Positions 49,220-56,922 of a stretch of 64,000 nucleotides of DNA are shown here, one piece after another (positions within the stretch are counted from its first letter, which is position 1; each line of letters begins with the position of its first letter). The notes under the pieces were generated by a model that saw only the letters and a list, made by a program, of their open reading frames with translations, had not been told where the DNA came from and did not search any database. The stretch comes from a virus: IMG/VR virus record IMGVR_UViG_3300035670_000143, positions 1 to 64,000 of that record; one strand, given 5' to 3'. The position numbers and the translations under genes were made by a program.

Positions 49220-50260
49220 GTGAAAAAACTGGTGTGGTTGACCCACTCTCATTTAAAATTGGGTGATGGCTATGGATACGCTGCCGATAACATACTTAGT
49301 AGGCTAAAAAAAACATTCACGTTTGCGTACCCACCTAGCTCCCCATCTGACTTAGAATTACCTCCTGGCGTTGGCTATTCTGTTGAGTGTAAATGCCCAG
49401 AAAGCATAACATTTCAGAATGGTCTGCCCCCATATTTTAATAATCATGGTAAATATAATGTAGGTTTTTGTTATTGGGAAACAGATAAAGTGCCAGATGG
49501 ATGGATTCCTCATATGCAAAGAATGGACGAAATTTGGACTACATCTGATTTTGTATATAACGTATTCAAATCTTGCAATGTAAATGAAAATATTTATAAA
49601 TTCAATCTCGGATTTGATAATAATGTTTTTACAAAAACAGAGTCTACTCCCAATGGCCCGTTTACGTTCTTGTCTATCGGATCCCCCTCAACCAGGAAGA
49701 ATAGTCAGATTGCTGTTGATGCTTTTGTAAAAGTCAAAAGCAAGTACAAAGATATTAGATTAATATATAAGTCCAGTGGCCCCCCTGACGCTCGTTTATA
49801 TCATGGCAATATGAGGCAAGCTTTGTATAACGTGCCATATATAAATGTTATTGACACAATTCTTTCTGAGCAAGAATATGCTGATATGTATAGAAAGGCT
49901 CATTGTCTTATATATCCAACAAGTGGTGAAGGCTGGGGTATGATACCATTTCAAGCTATTGCTATGGGTATTCCTACAATATGTACAAATGCTACTTCAT
50001 GCACTGAGTATTCTGATTTGTCTATTCCTTTAAATTTTGAATGGTCACCTGTGCAAATGGGTGGTGTGTATAGTAATACAGGGAATTGGGCTATGCCGAG
50101 CTTAGATGACTTATGTGATAAAATGATATATGCAATTGAAAATTATGAATATGAAAAAGATAGAGCTTTGTCTGCCGCAGATTTTCTACATGAAAATTAC
50201 ACTTGGGACATAGTTTCAAAGGACTATAAAGATAGAATATGGGAAATATTGAAAAAGTAG
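49220..50260 (+). CDS. Glycosyltransferase (GT4-like)
   Basis: 346 residues from GTG 49220 (TTG 49214 would lie upstream of the probable transcript start). The C-terminal half has the GT-B signatures: FLSIGSPSTRKNSQIAVDAF, LYHGNMRQALYNV, and YPTSGEGWGMIPFQAIAMG with the nucleotide-sugar-binding Glu, followed by TICTNATSCTEY. It transfers a sugar from a nucleotide donor. It lies directly before the terminase genes. Possible acceptors are virion proteins, phage DNA or host surface polymer; none can be chosen here. Confidence 0.8.
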   Translation: MKKLVWLTHSHLKLGDGYGYAADNILSRLKKTFTFAYPPSSPSDLELPPGVGYSVECKCPESITFQNGLPPYFNNHGKYNVGFCYWETDKVPDGWIPHMQRMDEIWTTSDFVYNVFKSCNVNENIYKFNLGFDNNVFTKTESTPNGPFTFLSIGSPSTRKNSQIAVDAFVKVKSKYKDIRLIYKSSGPPDARLYHGNMRQALYNVPYINVIDTILSEQEYADMYRKAHCLIYPTSGEGWGMIPFQAIAMGIPTICTNATSCTEYSDLSIPLNFEWSPVQMGGVYSNTGNWAMPSLDDLCDKMIYAIENYEYEKDRALSAADFLHENYTWDIVSKDYKDRIWEILKK

Positions 50261-50793
50261 AAGAAAAAAGCATTTTTGATAAATTAAAAGATATTGAAAA
50301 TGTCGGTTTGCTACATGTAAAAGGCTACTCCAATTCGGAAATTGGATCTTTGATGGCTCTTAAACCTGCTGATGTAAAAGATTATATCGCTGAGTACAAG
50401 AAGATACTGCAACAGCAAGTTGATTCTGATCCGTACTTCTTGGAGAGAGTCCAGTTCAATACTGTTAAGTCACTTCAGGAGTTTGATGAATTATCAAAGG
50501 AAGCATGGGAAACTATATCCATTGCTACCGAGCACGGCATGGTTGCTGCAAGGATCCAGGCTATTAAGTTAGCCGGCGAGATTGCTTCTAAAAAGGCTCA
50601 ACTTCATAAACTACTAGGTGCTTCCACCACCGACACAGAATTTGTTGCTCGAATGCAAAAGGCAGAAAGCGTGAACCAGATTCTGTCAAGAGTCCTCAGA
50701 GATGTAATTGGCCGCTACCCAGAAATCGCTGATGAGGTAAGAAAAGAACTTGAAATAGCATTTGAAATAATGAGTTCTTCAAATGCCTCATAA
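50239..50793 (+). CDS. Putative terminase small subunit
   Basis: 184 residues. The N-terminus holds a helix-turn-helix-like segment (VKGYSNSEIGSLMALKPADV), with a long helical middle (FDELSKEAWETISIATEHGM) and a helical C-terminus. This fits small terminase subunits, which bind the packaging site and recruit the large subunit. It lies one small ORF before the large subunit. It overlaps the glycosyltransferase stop. Assignment is by position and helix pattern. Confidence 0.65.
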   Translation: MGNIEKVEEKSIFDKLKDIENVGLLHVKGYSNSEIGSLMALKPADVKDYIAEYKKILQQQVDSDPYFLERVQFNTVKSLQEFDELSKEAWETISIATEHGMVAARIQAIKLAGEIASKKAQLHKLLGASTTDTEFVARMQKAESVNQILSRVLRDVIGRYPEIADEVRKELEIAFEIMSSSNAS

Positions 50794-50908
50794 CAAGGAA
50801 CGGAAAAAAATCGCATTATATATGAAAAAATCATTATACCAAGTAAGTACAAGGAGGCCCATTTACATGTATGTTTTTGGTGACACAAAGGTAATTACCC
50901 ATGTCTGA
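50783..50908 (+). CDS. 41-residue basic ORF bridging the terminase genes
   Basis: ATG 50783 lies inside the small-terminase gene and the TGA at 50906-50908 lies inside terL, so the ORF overlaps both. The product begins MPHNKERKKIALYMKKSLYQ and is strongly basic. An AAGGAGG at 50851-50857 sits inside it, and an in-frame ATG (50867) follows by 9 bases, allowing a 13-residue form. It may couple translation to terL. Whether a stable protein is made is unknown. Confidence 0.5.
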   Translation: MPHNKERKKIALYMKKSLYQVSTRRPIYMYVFGDTKVITHV

Positions 50909-52637
50909 CTATCTCGGCCTAAATCTAGAATACAAAGATTTTGATCGTCTTCTTCGTCAAGAAGAACTTGTCGAAGAACCGGTGTCTATTCAAACCTTTG
51001 TTCAGGACAAGAAGTACTTGGGGCTTCCACCATTATCCCCTATCCAGCTCGAAATTGTACGTCATTCTACACAAATCTTTAAAAAACATACGTTAATTAA
51101 GTTAATGGGTGAACAAGAAGGTGAGGAGTGGTATAACAAGTATACAGATAATGAAGTTATTTGCATGTTAGGAAAAGGTAGTGGTAAAGACCATTGTGCA
51201 AGAATATCCGTAGCTTATACAGCGTATCTTCTTCACTGCTTAAGAGATCCGTTAAATTACTATGGCAAAGCTACTGGTGTTTATGTTGATCTTCTTAACC
51301 TAGCCGTCAACGCTCAGCAAGCTCAAAGAGTGTTCTTTGAGCCTTTAAAAAACTTGCTTCTTTCTTCTCCATATTTTAATGAAGTAGGTTTTGAGCCGAG
51401 AGTGTCTGAAATCTTTTTCTTTTCTAGACCAGTTAGATGTTTCTCTGGTCACTCTGAGAGTGAAGGATGGGAAGGTTATGAAGTGCTTACTATCATTCTT
51501 GACGAGATCTCTGCTTTTAAAACCGACGCTGAACTTCGTGGTGAAACAAGAGCCAAAGGTTCAGCTTCTGCAATTTATAACATGAGTAAGTTATCTGTTA
51601 TGTCTCGTTTCCCTGAGGTTGGCAAAGTCATCCTTCTATCATTCCCTAGATATAAGGGCGACTTTATTCAGCAAAGATATTTCTCTGCTAATGATAAGAT
51701 GGAACCAAAAACCTGGACGGTTAAAGCGGCAACATGGGAAGTTAATCCAACAATTAAAAGAGAAGATCTTGAGTCAGAGTTTATTAGAAATCCTATTGAA
51801 GCAAGAGCTCGTTTTGAATGTGAGCCTCCCAACATGGAAGATGCTTTCTTTAGAGATCCAGATCTTGTAAGAGCAGCATTTTCTTATGCTGATGATCCTC
51901 TTAATGAGGATGGCACTTACAAAAAATGGTTCAATAATCAGGACAACCATGTTCGTTTTATTCATGTCGATCTTGGTTTGAAGAGGGACCGCGCTGCTTT
52001 AGCCATGTCTCACTGCTCTGGATTTACAGAAGTTAAGACGGGGATTGGTGTTGAAACATTGCCAATTATTAATGTTGATTTTGTAACGTCATGGGAAGCA
52101 GCTCACGGTCAAGAAATTAACTTTGCTTCAATTAGAAGTATGATCGTAGAACTGTGTAGAAAATTTGATGTTGGACTAGTAACTTTTGACAGGTGGCAGT
52201 CTGTAGAAATGATACAGTCGCTTAGATCTCAAAATATTAATGCAGACTTTAGATCTGTTAAGAAGTCAGACTACGACAGCTTAATGACTGCTATTTACGA
52301 TAGACGATTGAGAGGTTATTGGAATGAGTTACTTGTTGAAGAGGAACTGTTAAAGCTCAGGCTTTTTGCTAATAATAAGATTGATCACCCGGCTGAGGGT
52401 TCAAAGGATCTTGCTGACGCTGTTGCTGGATCTGTTGCTTGTTGTATCGATAACATCGCTATCGAATCGGAAATGGATATTGAAATCTTGCGTCCTGGTA
52501 TTGATTGGGAGAATGACGAAGAAGAACTCGGCTACGGCACGGTTAGAATTTATGATGGTAATGTCAATGAGTTTATCCCTGGTTACAGCAAATCCTCTCC
52601 GCAAGGCTTGGAAGACTTGTGGTTGGAAAACTTATAG
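50901..52637 (+). CDS. terL: Terminase large subunit
   Basis: 578 residues. The ATPase domain has Walker A MLGKGSGKD (89-97) and Walker B LTIILDEISAF (196-206). The nuclease domain begins FIHVDLGLKRDRAALAMSH with its first acidic residue at Asp357, and a late SKDLADAVAGS provides the third. It pumps DNA into the prohead and cuts it. Portal and capsid genes, normally next, are absent downstream. The gene has only a weak AAAGG of its own. Confidence 0.9.
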   Translation: MSDYLGLNLEYKDFDRLLRQEELVEEPVSIQTFVQDKKYLGLPPLSPIQLEIVRHSTQIFKKHTLIKLMGEQEGEEWYNKYTDNEVICMLGKGSGKDHCARISVAYTAYLLHCLRDPLNYYGKATGVYVDLLNLAVNAQQAQRVFFEPLKNLLLSSPYFNEVGFEPRVSEIFFFSRPVRCFSGHSESEGWEGYEVLTIILDEISAFKTDAELRGETRAKGSASAIYNMSKLSVMSRFPEVGKVILLSFPRYKGDFIQQRYFSANDKMEPKTWTVKAATWEVNPTIKREDLESEFIRNPIEARARFECEPPNMEDAFFRDPDLVRAAFSYADDPLNEDGTYKKWFNNQDNHVRFIHVDLGLKRDRAALAMSHCSGFTEVKTGIGVETLPIINVDFVTSWEAAHGQEINFASIRSMIVELCRKFDVGLVTFDRWQSVEMIQSLRSQNINADFRSVKKSDYDSLMTAIYDRRLRGYWNELLVEEELLKLRLFANNKIDHPAEGSKDLADAVAGSVACCIDNIAIESEMDIEILRPGIDWENDEEELGYGTVRIYDGNVNEFIPGYSKSSPQGLEDLWLENL

Positions 52638-52690
52638 GCTTTTCCGCTACAACAAATTTTTTTTTAAAAAAGTCGTTTTTCTGTAGCAAG

Positions 52691-52729
52691 GCCCCGTTGG
52701 GCGAGATACTATGTCTTTCGACAACGGGG
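52691..52729 (+). terminator. GC-rich hairpin with TACTAT in its loop
   Basis: The gap after terL (52638-52762) starts with a long T tract and an A tract flanked by GCTACA/TGTAGC. Then GCCCCGTTG (52691-52699) pairs with CAACGGGGC (52721-52729). The loop contains GATACTAT (TACTAT, 52707-52712). No U-run follows. It is read as a combined hairpin and possible promoter for the 52763 gene, which has AGGAAA before its ATG. Confidence 0.5.
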
Positions 52730-52762
52730 CGACCGACCCCACCACACAGATAGGAAATACAA

Positions 52763-53080
52763 ATGCTTTCAATCAAGGAAACAGAAAACTTTCCGGCAAT
52801 CACTCGCAGTGGCCGTGTCTCGGCTGAATTGCAAATGATTATCGACTGCCTTATTGAGTCATCGAATACCGACAAGTCCTATGTTATCGAAGGAGTTGAT
52901 CATGGTAATTCGTATAACTCAATGCAGCAGAGAATCCGCACTCAGGCTAAGAAGTTAGGCTTGACTGTTAAGATCTCTCATGATCGTAACAATAGCGAGC
53001 TTTATTTCAAGGCTTCTCGTCCGGTTGATTCTGTTGTTAGCACAAAGAGCAAGTCGAAGAAGTCTTCGGACACAATCTAA
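52763..53080 (+). CDS. Conserved hypothetical protein, basic C-terminus
   Basis: 105 residues. The pattern FPAITRSGRVSAELQMIIDC, then YNSMQQRIRTQAKKLGL and ELYFKASR resembles a small conserved phage protein. The C-terminus is Ser/Lys-rich and disordered. It lies in its own unit between two hairpins, suggesting high or separate expression. The function is not recognised; a nucleic-acid-binding role is possible from the MQQRIRTQAKK helix. Confidence 0.6.
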   Translation: MLSIKETENFPAITRSGRVSAELQMIIDCLIESSNTDKSYVIEGVDHGNSYNSMQQRIRTQAKKLGLTVKISHDRNNSELYFKASRPVDSVVSTKSKSKKSSDTI

Positions 53081-53094
53081 TTTTAAACAATTAC

Positions 53095-53131
53095 AAAAAA
53101 GCGCCGGCTCGCAATGAGCCGGCGCTTTTTT
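53095..53131 (+). terminator. Strong bidirectional-looking terminator
   Basis: GCGCCGGCTC (53101-53110) and GAGCCGGCGC (53116-53125) with loop GCAAT, flanked by six A and at least ten T, extending the stem to 16 bp. The T tract makes it the most typical intrinsic terminator in the window. Confidence 0.85.
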
Positions 53132-53137
53132 TTTTGC

Positions 53138-53143
53138 TATAAT
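53138..53143 (+). promoter_or_regulatory. TATAAT directly after the terminator; leaderless promoter
   Basis: TATAAT begins two bases after the terminator T-run and ends six bases before ATG 53150. The expected start is the A of the ATG. No Shine-Dalgarno sequence is present. Confidence 0.6.
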
Positions 53144-53149
53144 GCTTGT

Positions 53150-53986
53150 ATGCTTTCTACTGAAGAAATTAAAATTGAAATTGATAAAGATCAAATTAAC
53201 ACATGGTATCCGATGTTTGCTTTGCCATGTTATGACCGTCAAATTACTGAGCCGTTCTTTATGTCTATGATGAGAACTGCTATGAGATTTAGAGAACTTG
53301 GCTTGAGATTTGCTGTTAGTACAATCAGTGATTCTCTAATAAATAGAGGTAGAAATCAACTTGTTGCTAAATTTATGGCTAATCCTGATTTCACACACCT
53401 AATGTTTATTGATGTTGATCTTGGATTTGATGCTGATGATATCCTAAAGCTCCTTTGGCATGATAAGGATATTATGACTGGTGCTTATCCGATTAAAGAA
53501 ATTAATTGGGAAAAAGTCAAAGAGAAGGCTGCATACTTAGAGCCGGATCAATTGATGGAAACATCTCTTAGATACGTGGTTAATCCTGCTTATCACGGTG
53601 AGAATCGTGTAAAGGTTAATAATGGTGCTCTCTCTATTTATGATGCTGGCACTGGCTTTATGTTGATTAAAAGGTCTGTATTTGAAAAAATGTTTGAGCA
53701 TTATCCTGAACTGAAGTACCGTGATGATACGGGTTCTTTGAAGGGTGAAGAACTGAATAACTCATATGCTCTGTTTAATAGTTATGTCGATGAAACTGGC
53801 CGCTTCCTGTCAGAAGATTATGGCTTTGGCCGCTACTGGCAAAAAATAGGTGGTGAGGTATGGGTGGATCCATCTATTAAACTAACTCATCTCGGCAGAA
53901 TGGAATACACAGGAACTCTTGTTAACTGGCTGGTTGAAAATGCTAGAGCTAATCCTGTTAAGTCCTCAGACCCAGAGACAGAGTAG
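53150..53986 (+). CDS. Glycosyltransferase (GT-A type, DxD)
   Basis: 278 residues. The N-terminal part (YPMFALPCYDRQITEPFFMS, INRGRNQLVAKFM, then THLMFIDVDLGFDADDILKL) gives a GT-A fold, with DVD as the metal-binding DxD motif. DIMTGAYPIKEINWEK and a late EDYGFGRYWQKIGGEVW (the catalytic-acid region) complete the pattern. It transfers a sugar. It follows the terminase unit and ends in the long non-coding region. With the GT at 49220 it brackets the packaging genes. Confidence 0.75.
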   Translation: MLSTEEIKIEIDKDQINTWYPMFALPCYDRQITEPFFMSMMRTAMRFRELGLRFAVSTISDSLINRGRNQLVAKFMANPDFTHLMFIDVDLGFDADDILKLLWHDKDIMTGAYPIKEINWEKVKEKAAYLEPDQLMETSLRYVVNPAYHGENRVKVNNGALSIYDAGTGFMLIKRSVFEKMFEHYPELKYRDDTGSLKGEELNNSYALFNSYVDETGRFLSEDYGFGRYWQKIGGEVWVDPSIKLTHLGRMEYTGTLVNWLVENARANPVKSSDPETE

Positions 53987-54323
53987 CCCCTATTACATAT
54001 AGCATTACTGGTCTCCTAAAAATTTGAAAATGATCTGGGAACCGACTCGTCCTGTATTTCGTCGTATGCGCCAAAAATTTGTACTAAAATTTGCAAAAAA
54101 CATTTACAAACACAGCCCCGTTCGCAAAGTCTTTTGTTTTGAGTTTGCCAATGTGTTTCGTGCTTAGCTTTGTGCTAAATCTCGAGCTTGATTGTAAAAC
54201 CATTGCGGCCTGACATTTACAAACTGCGGCGAAGCTCTGGCGTGTGAGATGATCTAACTCTTTCGCAAACTCTTAACGATTCATTGCGGAATTAAATTTT
54301 TCTAGACTTTGTTGAGTTACGAC
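53987..54323 (+). other. Long non-coding, repeat-containing control region
   Basis: No gene is supported here. It holds (A)AAAATTTG three times (54018-54026, 54073-54081, 54086-54093), CATTTACAAAC twice (54101-54111, 54214-54224), and TTCGCAAAGTCTT / TTCGCAAACTCTT (54121-54133, 54262-54274). GCGGAA occurs at 54286 and again beyond the region at 54330 and 54386. A short TTAGC-TTTGT-GCTAA hairpin is also present. This repeat density, at the junction of late and early genes, fits a regulator-binding or origin-type region; no tRNA-like fold was seen. Confidence 0.55.
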
Positions 54324-54352
54324 TTGACAGCGGAATTTCCATGACCTAAACT
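54324..54352 (+). promoter_or_regulatory. Strong early-type promoter TTGACA-17-TAAACT
   Basis: TTGACA (54324-54329), 17 bases, TAAACT (54347-54352): the closest match to the sigma-70 consensus -35 in the window. Expected start is about 54359, leaving a leader of about 90 bases before ATG 54451. It probably drives the long right-hand cluster of small genes. Confidence 0.7.
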
Positions 54353-54450
54353 TGCGGTATGTTATCAGATTTCTCTCAAAGACCAGCGGAAATCTTATGC
54401 TTATTTCTTTGCCCAAACTTTATCCAAATACAAAGCGAAAGGTAATGGTA

Positions 54451-54741
54451 ATGTCAAATCCCGATGTTATTCGTCTATCTTCTGTGGACTCTCAGCGCAG
54501 ATCAAATCGTAAGCGCAAGCCAAAGTATTCCACTAAGCCCTGGGAATACAAAGACGAAGAGGGTCGTATTGCTTATGTCTCAGCCCTTGTTCGTTCAAAC
54601 ATTCGTCGTCAAGAAAGGCTAAACGGGGCTTACAACCCAGACAAAGATCCTTTCCTTCCTTTGCTCAATACTGACGACATTTACAAACTTCAACTCAATG
54701 CCATTCTTCCTCTCAACTATCAAGGAGATACCAATGTCTGA
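54451..54741 (+). CDS. Basic protein, first gene of the right-hand early cluster
   Basis: 96 residues from ATG 54451, with AAAGG 8 bases upstream (ATG 54445 is too close). It is strongly basic (RRSNRKRKPKYSTKPWEYKD) with an IRRQERLNG helix. It is the first gene behind the strongest promoter and has a long leader, so it is probably made early and abundantly. No family is recognised; nucleic-acid binding or host takeover are possibilities. Confidence 0.6.
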   Translation: MSNPDVIRLSSVDSQRRSNRKRKPKYSTKPWEYKDEEGRIAYVSALVRSNIRRQERLNGAYNPDKDPFLPLLNTDDIYKLQLNAILPLNYQGDTNV

Positions 54742-55111
54742 TCATCTGCCGCAGAAAATACAAAACCTTATCGGTGTCGAAGTGTGTGACGGTGACAAAG
54801 ATTATGGCACTGTTGTTGATGCTGTTGCTGTTGTTAGTGGTGGTAATACGAGCTGGGAAGTTGTAACTAATCGTGGTTACAGTATTTCAGCAAATCAGTT
54901 GCTCAATCTTCTTGCTCAGATCAACTATCTCGAAAAGTTAGAGCAAGTCGATGAGTATGCTCAACATCAAGTTCTGCCCCCTGTTCTTCCTTATTCGCAA
55001 GACAAAAAGTTTAGCTGGGGTGGTGCTAAGCCTTATAGCAATGGTGGTATTAGTAATGTTGCCATTGTGAATGGTGAGCGTATCAACATTTCAAATCGTT
55101 TCGAAAAATAA
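54734..55111 (+). CDS. Hypothetical protein
   Basis: 125 residues from ATG 54734, with AAGGAG upstream, overlapping the preceding stop by 8 bases. The first half is a small barrel-like domain (IGVEVCDGDKDYGTVVDAVAVV); the second is Asn/Gly-rich. Unknown. Confidence 0.6.
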   Translation: MSDHLPQKIQNLIGVEVCDGDKDYGTVVDAVAVVSGGNTSWEVVTNRGYSISANQLLNLLAQINYLEKLEQVDEYAQHQVLPPVLPYSQDKKFSWGGAKPYSNGGISNVAIVNGERINISNRFEK

Positions 55112-55130
55112 CAACTGAAAGGATAAGTCA

Positions 55131-55526
55131 ATGAATGAGTCTCAACTTGAAAAAGTAAGGCATGAGCTTTACGAACTCAAAATGTGTCACATGAAATTAC
55201 AAAATGCCATCCTTCATGCTCATAGAAATATTGAAGCTGTTGGTAGTATCTTGAAAAACTGTGGTATTGATGAAAAAGTAATTCAAGATATGAGTAGCAT
55301 TTTGTCTAATGAATGCGAAGTAATTGAAATGGAACTTGGTGAAATGGGAATTCGTAGATTTGGTGTTTATGGAAACATCATGACTGACGCACCTGGTTGG
55401 TTTCAAACTAATGCTCCATTTATGGTTCTTGAACCTGCTTGGGTTTATGATAAGAATGGTGAATGTGAGTTACTCATGTTTGGTGTTGGTATACATGCCA
55501 ATAGTCAGAAAGGTGTTAATCTGTAA
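55131..55526 (+). CDS. Hypothetical protein with helical N-terminus
   Basis: 131 residues. An N-terminal helix bundle (ESQLEKVRHELYELKMCHMK, AILHAHRNIEAVGSILKN) is followed by a beta part (VYDKNGECELLMFGVGI). It has GAAAGGA upstream. No family is recognised. It overlaps the next gene (TAATG). Confidence 0.6.
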   Translation: MNESQLEKVRHELYELKMCHMKLQNAILHAHRNIEAVGSILKNCGIDEKVIQDMSSILSNECEVIEMELGEMGIRRFGVYGNIMTDAPGWFQTNAPFMVLEPAWVYDKNGECELLMFGVGIHANSQKGVNL

Positions 55527-55738
55527 TGATTAGCGAACTTCATTTTTATACAGATGGCAGTTTCTTTGCCAAAGATATAAGCGGTTCAAAGACTGCTATT
55601 CAAGTTCTTCATTGTGGTTGTGAGATAAATACTCATCAACCAATGAGGTTATTCAGAGTAGAGAAAGGCTCTACGACTCCATGCCCAAATGGTCATGGTA
55701 ATCAAAAGACAAAGCAAGTTATGTCGAAAGGTTTCTAG
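55526..55738 (+). CDS. Small protein with possible zinc site
   Basis: 70 residues, with CGCEIN and CPNGHGN giving a potential CxC...CxxxH zinc site. Its start lies in the preceding stop. Unknown function. Confidence 0.55.
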   Translation: MISELHFYTDGSFFAKDISGSKTAIQVLHCGCEINTHQPMRLFRVEKGSTTPCPNGHGNQKTKQVMSKGF

Positions 55739-55741
55739 TCT

Positions 55742-55930
55742 ATGAGAAAAAAAAGAAAGTGCTCAGATAAATCTCAATGGTCAGATGATTTCTTCTCTGC
55801 TTTTGTGAATGAGTCTTTTTCTATCGGTACTGGTAATAACTGGCAAGCATTTGAAAATGCAAAAAGAAAAGTTGGTGACAACTTGTCACCAGAATCAAAT
55901 CCGTATGATCAATGGTGGAAAGGAAAGTAA
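55742..55930 (+). CDS. Small hypothetical protein
   Basis: 62 residues, basic at the start (MRKKRKCSDKSQW), acidic and aromatic later (NPYDQWWKGK). Its last base is shared with the next ATG (TAATG). Unknown. Confidence 0.5.
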   Translation: MRKKRKCSDKSQWSDDFFSAFVNESFSIGTGNNWQAFENAKRKVGDNLSPESNPYDQWWKGK

Positions 55931-56157
55931 TGAAAGATTTCGATTGTTTCTTCATTGAAACTCTGAGTGAATACATCTCAGAAAAGCCAGCAAATACTCC
56001 ATTTGGAAAGTTCTTGTTTGTTCAAATCAATCAGAATAATCCAGATTGTGCTGCTGACATTATTGCTACTGAAAACGATCCGTATTATTGTGCTGGTTCG
56101 ATTTCACAAGAATTGTACGATGGTATGAAGAAAGCGTGGGTTGCTAATGCATCGTGA
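55930..56157 (+). CDS. Small hypothetical protein
   Basis: 75 residues from ATG 55930 (TAATG overlap). CFFIETLSEYISEKPANTPF and GKFLFVQINQNNPD suggest an alpha-beta fold. Unknown function. Its end overlaps the next small gene by 11 bases. Confidence 0.55.
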   Translation: MKDFDCFFIETLSEYISEKPANTPFGKFLFVQINQNNPDCAADIIATENDPYYCAGSISQELYDGMKKAWVANAS

Positions 56158-56317
56158 ACTTCTTATTCTTAGAGCTATGAATCAGTTTGGCTGGACAAAG
56201 CCATTTGCTACAGAATATATCATGGAAAGAACATACAATGGTCTTTCTCATGCCTCAGCTTACTCTGCTGCAATGAATTCAACTTACGTTTCTCAAAAAG
56301 ATAAGCCGAGGGGGTGA
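56147..56317 (+). CDS. Small hypothetical protein
   Basis: 56 residues; starts MHRELLILRAMNQFGWTKPF and is helical throughout. It begins inside the preceding gene and ends at TGA 56315-56317, four bases before the next start. The length and tight packing suggest it is real. Unknown. Confidence 0.5.
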   Translation: MHRELLILRAMNQFGWTKPFATEYIMERTYNGLSHASAYSAAMNSTYVSQKDKPRG

Positions 56318-56320
56318 GTT

Positions 56321-56491
56321 ATGTTTGATGATGAATTTGTTCATGATTACATGGAAAGACTTAAAGAAGCAATGAATGATATTAAAAGCATCTCTGAGAT
56401 TCAGTTTTGTCAATCCATCATGAAATCAGATGATGGGTGGTTTATCTATGTATTAGATGAAAATGGAGAGGCTAACTGGGAAGGATTCTAG
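56321..56491 (+). CDS. Small acidic hypothetical protein
   Basis: 56 residues: MFDDEFVHDYMERLKEAMND, then a short strand (GWFIYVLDENGEANWEG). The GGGGTGAG before ATG 56321 is an acceptable ribosome-binding site. Unknown; fits the series of small acidic early proteins. Confidence 0.5.
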   Translation: MFDDEFVHDYMERLKEAMNDIKSISEIQFCQSIMKSDDGWFIYVLDENGEANWEGF

Positions 56492-56494
56492 ATT

Positions 56495-56725
56495 ATGGCA
56501 ACTTGTGTCTATTGCCTGTCAGATTATTCTGATGAGCGATCAGAACTTGGTTATGACTATTGTTTAGAAAAAGAATGTCAACATAAAGGATTAGGAAAGA
56601 GCAGGAGTGAGTTCTTAGATGAATACACCCCTGCTCTTTTGCATAAGTGCAACTATTTCTGGGTCAAGAAATCTGAGCTCAAGCAAGTTAATACAAGATC
56701 AGATCTTGACTCATTCGAATACTAG
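56495..56725 (+). CDS. Small zinc-finger-like protein
   Basis: 76 residues, with CVYCLSDYSDERSELGYDYC followed by LEKECQHKG: a CxxC...C-x4-C pattern with a nearby His, fitting a small zinc finger. Unknown partner. Starts four bases after the preceding stop. Confidence 0.6.
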   Translation: MATCVYCLSDYSDERSELGYDYCLEKECQHKGLGKSRSEFLDEYTPALLHKCNYFWVKKSELKQVNTRSDLDSFEY

Positions 56726-56736
56726 AAAGATTGATT

Positions 56737-56910
56737 ATGAATTACACTAATATTAAAAAGGGGGCTATTGTAAGAAACTTATCTTCACCTGAGCAGATCC
56801 TTCTTGTTTTACAGGAAGCAGATGAGTTTGGTAATTTCAAAGCCCTTATTGTTGGAACAGATACTGTTATTGAAGAAAGTATTGAACAAAAAGAACTCGT
56901 TCTTGTTTGA
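56737..56910 (+). CDS. Small hypothetical protein
   Basis: 57 residues with an SH3-like strand pattern (IKKGAIVRNLSSPEQILLVL, NFKALIVG) and an acidic tail. ATG 56737 is preceded by GAAAGA. Small 'IKKGAIV' proteins of this type are common in phage early regions. Unknown. Confidence 0.5.
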   Translation: MNYTNIKKGAIVRNLSSPEQILLVLQEADEFGNFKALIVGTDTVIEESIEQKELVLV

Positions 56911-56922
56911 TGAAAGGATTGT

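Noticed and set aside
52640-52690. T-tract and A-tract after terL as an intrinsic terminator
   Set aside because: Only a weak GCTACA/TGTAGC stem with long A/T loop; the order of stem and T-run is not that of a classic terminator.
53987-54450. tRNA, tmRNA or att site in the non-coding region
   Set aside because: No acceptor stem/T-loop pattern and no integrase in the window; only short repeats and a promoter are visible.
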